This document shows, piece after piece, positions 49,039 to 53,544 of a stretch of DNA of 53,544 bases. Source of the stretch: Candidatus Babelota bacterium (lineage in GTDB: Bacteria > Babelota > Babeliae > Babelales > JACPOV01). Position numbers and translations under genes: made by a program. The notes below the pieces were generated by a model. That model saw only the letters and a program-made list of their open reading frames with translations, did no database searches and had not been told where the DNA came from. The DNA lies in NCBI GenBank assembly GCA_022707425.1, contig JAKJAQ010000004.1:38797-92340 (forward strand), read 5' to 3'. Every line of letters starts with the position of its first letter. The first letter of the stretch is position 1.

Positions 49039-50634
49039 ATGAATAAGCTACGGATGAGTATGGTACTATATGCACTTGCTATGCTTTGTGGAGTTGCATA
49101 TGGTGGCAGCCAAGATGTTAACAGCCATTCATTTTTTTCTATTCGTTCGCCTTTTCAATCAGCTTCACCTGAGCGAGTGACGCTCTTTCGTGATGCACCG
49201 CTAAAAAATTGTGATGGTTATCAAGGTGGATTGCAGGCAGTTGTATTTGGTGGTAAATCAACAAATTCAAAAGCATTAGCCCGTTATTTCTTGCCATTTG
49301 ATAAAGATACGTTAATTTTTGCAAACGATGATGCACCAGGAAGTTTGGTAAATGGATTAGCAAACCCAAACTTTAGAGATGTGAATGCATTCTTTTTCAA
49401 TATTCAAACGGTTAACAACGATTTCAAAAGTACTGTAAAATTCAGACCGCATCATAGTTACGTTGGATTGGGTCTAGATTGGAAGCAATATGTTGGCAAT
49501 TGCGAATGCGGACCCAAAAGATGGTGGTTTGAGGTTTCATTTCCCATTTTGCATGTACGCAATGAAATAAAATGCACCGAAACAATTCAAAATCAAGGTA
49601 TTACTGGGTTTGGCGTTGAAGGCGAACTGGTACCAGGAACTGAGCTTTTGGTGAATGACAGTGTGTGTGAAGCTTTCAAAGGGTTAAAACCATTTTTTGA
49701 TGGTAGTGGTAATGTTGTTACGGGTTCTGGTTTCAAATTTGGTAAAATTGATGGCGCAAAAAGCAGAACTGGTGTTGCAGATATTGAACTGAAAGTTGGC
49801 TACGATTTTGCCCAAGAAGAGTGTTACCACGGTGACCTGTACGTAGGTGTGGTAATTCCAACAGGTAATAAACCAAAAGGTGAGTTTGTTTTCGAACCAA
49901 TTGTTGGTAATAATCGTCACTTTGCATTAATGTGGGGTGGTTCGTTTGGGTATGAATTGTGGCGCAGCTGTGATGACACGCGAGACTTGCGTTTTGAATT
50001 TGAAATAAATGGTCGTTATTTATTCCGTAATACACAAACACGCTCATTTGATTTAGTAGATAAATCATGGAGCCGGTACATGCTCGTGTTTCGTGAATTT
50101 GCAAATTCGCAAAACGGTACAGCAGAAGAAGGTATCAACGTATTTACTCAAAAATTGCACATTACACCACGCTATGCACAAGATTTCAATTTTGGTCTAG
50201 TATATGACTGGTGTGACTGGCAAGCAGAACTTGGATATAATTTCTGGGCACGGCAATCTGAAAAAGCAAAATTAAAAGAGCCATTCAGCACAACCATTAC
50301 CTTCCCAGATGTATCAGGTGGTACGATTGCACAAGCAATTAATCGCGCAATTACCATTAAGGAAAACTTTGCAGGAGCAATTCTTAATATTGGTGCAGGA
50401 GATCAGGCATTGTATAACTTAAATGCTTGGCAAGAATCGGATCTTAACTTGCACTCAGCGGTAGCTCCATGCGCAATTTCTCATATTGTGTATGGTTCTC
50501 TTGGTAGATCATGGGACAACTGGTGCGGATGCTGGCCATTGTTTGCTGGAATTGGCGGTTCATATGAATTTTCATCAGTTAATACCGCAATCAATCGCTG
50601 GATGGTATGGGGCAAAGTTGGCATATCGATCTAA
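49039..50634 (+). CDS. Outer-membrane beta-barrel protein, paralogue 3 (OMP3)
   Basis: A 531-residue protein with a signal peptide (MVLYALAMLCGVAYG, then GSQD). It is near-identical to OMP2 over long stretches (SQDVNSHSFFSIRSPFQSAS, then PERVTLFRDAPL) but differs in the segment around residues 190-220 (GVEGELVPGTELLVND) and near residues 440-460 (GAGDQALYN). It keeps the Cys pairs and the barrel-like end RWMVWGKVGISI. AAGGAG lies five bases before the ATG at 49039; the frame from 49009 lacks a good site. It is followed by a secreted gene after 27 bases. Confidence 0.8.
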   Translation: MNKLRMSMVLYALAMLCGVAYGGSQDVNSHSFFSIRSPFQSASPERVTLFRDAPLKNCDGYQGGLQAVVFGGKSTNSKALARYFLPFDKDTLIFANDDAPGSLVNGLANPNFRDVNAFFFNIQTVNNDFKSTVKFRPHHSYVGLGLDWKQYVGNCECGPKRWWFEVSFPILHVRNEIKCTETIQNQGITGFGVEGELVPGTELLVNDSVCEAFKGLKPFFDGSGNVVTGSGFKFGKIDGAKSRTGVADIELKVGYDFAQEECYHGDLYVGVVIPTGNKPKGEFVFEPIVGNNRHFALMWGGSFGYELWRSCDDTRDLRFEFEINGRYLFRNTQTRSFDLVDKSWSRYMLVFREFANSQNGTAEEGINVFTQKLHITPRYAQDFNFGLVYDWCDWQAELGYNFWARQSEKAKLKEPFSTTITFPDVSGGTIAQAINRAITIKENFAGAILNIGAGDQALYNLNAWQESDLNLHSAVAPCAISHIVYGSLGRSWDNWCGCWPLFAGIGGSYEFSSVNTAINRWMVWGKVGISI

Positions 50635-50661
50635 GATTGATAGAATTAACGGAGAACAAAG

Positions 50662-51276
50662 ATGTTAAAGACAACTTTAGTTTTGGCAGGTGTATTGGCG
50701 ATGCTTTCAGGCATCGCCAATGGCATGAATTTTGAAACGGCAAAACAAGCACAAGTACAGCTACAAATGTTTGTCATCGATGAAAAAGATGAAAAAAAAG
50801 CGATGGATAAGTGGGCCCTTTTTACACAACGCTTATCGAATATGTCAGATAAATTTATAGAGCGAGTAACAGAGAGCAACGAATTTAAATCTGCACGAGA
50901 AAGAATAGATAAATCATTACGAAGAACGCCAAACGCAGATATTAGATTTGAACCCGATTATATTATATTAATGGTTGCACACAAAAGATTGCCATCAATG
51001 GCAAATAAGCCATCTGATCTACAAAAATTTGTGCATTATTATGAAAAATTAAAAGAGAAAGTTGATAATAAAGAACTTACTGATTCTAAGAAGGTCCTCA
51101 GAAAATATGATCGCGATTACAAAAAAGTAAAAAATCGTTTAAAAGCAGAATTCAATATTACCATGAATGAAGTTGCAAAACAACTTGATGCAATGAGTTT
51201 TCAAATTGAACAACTGCGCATGGTGATTGAAGATTCATCAACTTCGTGGCGAAAACCAACTGCAAAACTTAACTAA
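50662..51276 (+). CDS. Secreted helical protein downstream of OMP3
   Basis: A 204-residue protein with a signal peptide (TLVLAGVLAMLSGIANG, then MNF). The mature part is highly charged and helical with Lys/Asp/Glu-rich coiled-coil stretches (KLKEKVDNKELTDSKKVL, NEVAKQLDAMSFQIEQLR). It takes the same place after OMP3 as the 44697 gene does after OMP1. It lacks the YTMDF motif and may be unrelated. GGAGA precedes the start. The codons of its signal peptide contain a perfect 11-bp hairpin. The operon ends at the terminator at 51303. Confidence 0.7.
   Translation: MLKTTLVLAGVLAMLSGIANGMNFETAKQAQVQLQMFVIDEKDEKKAMDKWALFTQRLSNMSDKFIERVTESNEFKSARERIDKSLRRTPNADIRFEPDYIILMVAHKRLPSMANKPSDLQKFVHYYEKLKEKVDNKELTDSKKVLRKYDRDYKKVKNRLKAEFNITMNEVAKQLDAMSFQIEQLRMVIEDSSTSWRKPTAKLN
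50694..50721 (+). promoter_or_regulatory. Perfect 11-bp hairpin inside signal-peptide codons
   Basis: ATTGGCGATGC (50694-50704) is the exact reverse complement of GCATCGCCAAT (50711-50721) over a TTTCAG loop. It ends four bases before the Met22 codon, the predicted first mature residue. It lies 60 bases after the OMP3 stop. Confidence 0.8.
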
Positions 51277-51302
51277 CTATTTTTAGTTAAACTTGATCTA
51301 AT

Positions 51303-51332
51303 AAAAAGGCCCTCGTAATTGAGGGCCTTTTT
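51303..51332. terminator. Bidirectional rho-independent terminator
   Basis: AAAAAGGCCCTC (51303-51314) pairs with GAGGGCCTTTTT (51321-51332) over GTAATT. It serves the OMP3 operon on the plus strand and secA on the minus strand. Confidence 0.93.
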
Positions 51333-53544
51333 ATTTACCGTGACATTTTTTGTACTTTTTACCTGAGCCGCATGGACATAAGTCATTGCGTCCAACTTCG
51401 GGCTGCGATTTGCGCACTGGAGTTTGCGCAACAGCACCAGTTGGTTCCTGCGGTCCTGATTCACCAGAAATTAAATTAATTTGATTCAGTTCACGTTGGC
51501 GTTTTTGCTCAAGCTCTGTTTGATTGAATCGCTCAAGATTAAGATGGAAAATATGATTGATAATTTCAAAGCGTACGCTTTTCATCATATCTTGGAACAT
51601 ATAAAATGCTTCTCGCTTGTATTCAATGAGCGGGTTCTTTTGGCCCCAGCCACGTAAACCTATTCCTTCTTTGAGATTATCCAAATTGAGCATGTGTTGT
51701 TTCCAAGCTTGATCGATGGTTTCTAACATGAGCCATTTTTCAGCTTGGTGCAATGCTTCATCGGGCGTGCGATTGTGATAGAGATCATATTTTAATAATA
51801 AGAAATCAATTATTTGCGTTTGCAGTGCATCGCTATTTGTTTTATTAAACGATTCTTTTTCGATTGCATCTTGTGCAAGACCAGTGATTGCACTAATAAT
51901 GTGCATAATATGGTCATATCCTTCCTTAGCAAGAGTGCGGCCTTGGCTAAATTCTGCAACTAAATCTTGCACAGTTGTAGCTATTAAATCTCGGACTAAT
52001 AATGTAATTTGTTCTTCGCCTTCTAAAATTGAACGGCGGTAACCATAAACAACTAATCGTTGCTGATTGAGTACATCATCATACTCTAAAAGTTGGCGAC
52101 GAATTTCAAAATTATGCTTCTCAACTTTTTCTTGTGAACGTTCAATTGTTTTTGAAATGAACTTTGATTCAATTTGTTCATCTTCGGTCATGCCAAAACG
52201 TTGCATATTTTTTTTGATACCATCGCCGGCAAAAATGCGAATGAGATCATCTTCTAATGAAATATAAAAACGTGACTCACCAGGATCACCTTGGCGACCA
52301 GAGCGTCCACGAAGCTGATTGTCAATGCGACGACTTTCATGCCGTTCTGTACCTAAAATGTACAGACCGCCAGTTTCTACCGATTGCGGAGTTAGTTTGA
52401 TATCAGTACCGCGTCCTGCCATGTTTGTTGCAATAGTAACATGACCAACTTCTCCAGCATGTGCAACAATATCTGCTTCGCGTGCATGTTGTTTTGCGTT
52501 GAGAACATCGTGCGGAATATGACTTGCAGATAAAATTGAACTTAATAGTTCAGATGTTTCAATTGCAATCGTACCAATTAAAACAGGTTGGCCTTTTTTG
52601 TGCCGTTCTTTAATATCTTCAACAATAGCTTTGTATTTTGCTGTTTTTGTTAAAAAGATTATATCAGGTTTATCAAGACGAATCATTGCACGGTGAGTTG
52701 GCACACTAATAACATCAAGTTTATAAATTTTGTGAAATTCTTCTGATTCGGTCATTGCTGTACCGGTCATGCCAGCTAATTTTTTGTACATGCGGAAATA
52801 ATTTTGCAAGGTAATCGAAGCAAGTGTTTGTGTTTCACGTTCAATCGTGACACCTTCTTTTGCTTCAAGTGCTTGATGCAAACCATCGCTGTAGCGTCTG
52901 CCAGACAAAATGCGACCGGTAAACTCATCAACAATTAATACTTCATCATCTTTTACAACATAATCAACATCGCGCTTGAAAAGCACATGTGCTCGCAGAG
53001 CTTGATTGACATGATGGAGTAAGTTAAGGTTTTTAATATCGTATAAATTTTCCACGCCAAGAGCAGATTCAACTTTATCAATACCAGCTTCGGTTAGTTG
53101 TGTTGTGCGTTGTTTTTCATCGACTTCGTAATCAGTAGTTGCTTTAAGGCGGGGAATAATAGTATTTACTTCAATATATAAATTGCTTGATTTATCAGCT
53201 GCACCAGAAATAATAAGCGGTGTGCGAGCTTCGTCGATTAAAATTGAGTCAACTTCATCAACGATTCCATAAAACAGTTCACCTTGCACATAATCTTCAA
53301 GGCGAAACTTCATATTATCACGTAAATAATCAAACCCAAATTCGTTATTGGTGCCGTAGGTAATATCACAAGCATATGCTTTTTTGCGTTCAACATCGGT
53401 CATCTTATTTTGAATAATGCCAATGGTAAGCCCGAGACTTTCATAAATGGGTGACATCCATTCAGCATCGCGACGTGCTAAATAATCGTTCACGGTAATT
53501 AAATGAGCACCTTTGCCCGGAAGTGAATTCAAATATAATGCAAG
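51331..53544 (-). CDS. secA: Preprotein translocase ATPase SecA (N-terminus cut by window edge)
   Basis: SecA pushes unfolded signal-peptide proteins through SecYEG with ATP. The window holds 737 codons; about 85-100 N-terminal residues including Walker A lie beyond the edge, as the frame is open to base 53544. Visible marks are [37 protein letters not shown] (Walker B), then the preprotein cross-linking part, [26 protein letters not shown] (motif VI) and the helical scaffold. The SEC-C zinc tail [17 protein letters not shown] is complete. An export motor fits the large number of signal-peptide proteins here. Confidence 0.97.
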   Translation of the reverse strand, partial: LALYLNSLPGKGAHLITVNDYLARRDAEWMSPIYESLGLTIGIIQNKMTDVERKKAYACDITYGTNNEFGFDYLRDNMKFRLEDYVQGELFYGIVDEVDSILIDEARTPLIISGAADKSSNLYIEVNTIIPRLKATTDYEVDEKQRTTQLTEAGIDKVESALGVENLYDIKNLNLLHHVNQALRAHVLFKRDVDYVVKDDEVLIVDEFTGRILSGRRYSDGLHQALEAKEGVTIERETQTLASITLQNYFRMYKKLAGMTGTAMTESEEFHKIYKLDVISVPTHRAMIRLDKPDIIFLTKTAKYKAIVEDIKERHKKGQPVLIGTIAIETSELLSSILSASHIPHDVLNAKQHAREADIVAHAGEVGHVTIATNMAGRGTDIKLTPQSVETGGLYILGTERHESRRIDNQLRGRSGRQGDPGESRFYISLEDDLIRIFAGDGIKKNMQRFGMTEDEQIESKFISKTIERSQEKVEKHNFEIRRQLLEYDDVLNQQRLVVYGYRRSILEGEEQITLLVRDLIATTVQDLVAEFSQGRTLAKEGYDHIMHIISAITGLAQDAIEKESFNKTNSDALQTQIIDFLLLKYDLYHNRTPDEALHQAEKWLMLETIDQAWKQHMLNLDNLKEGIGLRGWGQKNPLIEYKREAFYMFQDMMKSVRFEIINHIFHLNLERFNQTELEQKRQRELNQINLISGESGPQEPTGAVAQTPVRKSQPEVGRNDLCPCGSGKKYKKCHGK

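Noticed and set aside
43112-50634. Idea that the OMPs are homologues of chlamydial MOMP
   Set aside because: Cys content and length are similar in style only; no shared motif could be seen by eye.
1-53544. CRISPR arrays, insertion sequences, prophage genes, rRNA
   Set aside because: No regularly spaced repeats, transposase motifs, phage structural genes or rRNA sequence were found on reading both strands.

Overview
This window looks like part of the chromosome of a low-GC, host-dependent diderm bacterium, most likely a member of Candidatus Dependentiae (TM6). That is an inference from gene style. BamD, TamB, Orn, beta-barrel proteins and a type IV pilus/type II secretion ATPase point to an outer membrane. 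A D-Ala-D-Ala ligase points to peptidoglycan precursor synthesis. Many very small proteins with signal peptides, and a family of similar large outer-membrane proteins, fit an intracellular lifestyle. No lineage marker such as rRNA is present, so the taxonomic call is moderate. I see no insertion sequence, prophage or CRISPR array.

Layout. 1-9.6 kb: an ABC exporter cut by the left edge, priA, an ankyrin-like secreted protein, orn, a tandem fusion of two D-Ala-D-Ala ligase units, a small coupled gene, yraN and bamD. 9.6-14.7 kb: a GspE/PilB ATPase, a pseudopilin and tamB, in one likely operon. 14.8-18.2 kb: a secreted PLD-like protein, an RluD-type pseudouridine synthase and mgtE. 18.2-19.1 kb: tRNA-Lys, tRNA-Glu, an intact GIY-YIG gene and a decayed second copy. 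19.1-36.4 kb: an accessory region of small secreted or membrane proteins, one active and one apparently dead M48 peptidase, a methyltransferase and a cyclase with signal peptides, GNAT, SAP, Nudix, MFS, DMT, aquaporin, O6-alkylguanine repair and DUF1653 genes. 36.4-42.8 kb: mnmE and jag, tRNA-Gly, ruvA, cdsA, three small secreted proteins and hisS. 43-51.3 kb: three paralogous outer-membrane proteins (OMP1-3) mixed with three secreted helical proteins and galE. 51.3 kb to the right edge: secA, cut at its N-terminus.

How the parts fit together. SecA would export the many signal-peptide proteins. BamD and TamB belong to outer-membrane assembly and would serve OMP1-3. The PilB-like ATPase and pseudopilin suggest a pilus or secretion pseudopilus. 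GalE and CdsA supply envelope sugars and phospholipid precursors, and Ddl supplies the cell-wall dipeptide. Carriers and channels (MgtE, MFS, DMT, aquaporin, ABC) fit a cell that draws on its host.

Most notable observations: perfect 13-bp and 11-bp hairpins at the end of the signal-peptide codons in the two helical-protein genes that directly follow OMP genes; a recurrent Met just after the predicted signal-peptidase site, usually followed by an acidic or amide residue, in about a dozen exported proteins; the Ddl-Ddl fusion with different changed residues in each half; and an M48 paralogue that has lost its zinc ligands. All functional statements rest on reading the sequence; no database search was possible.
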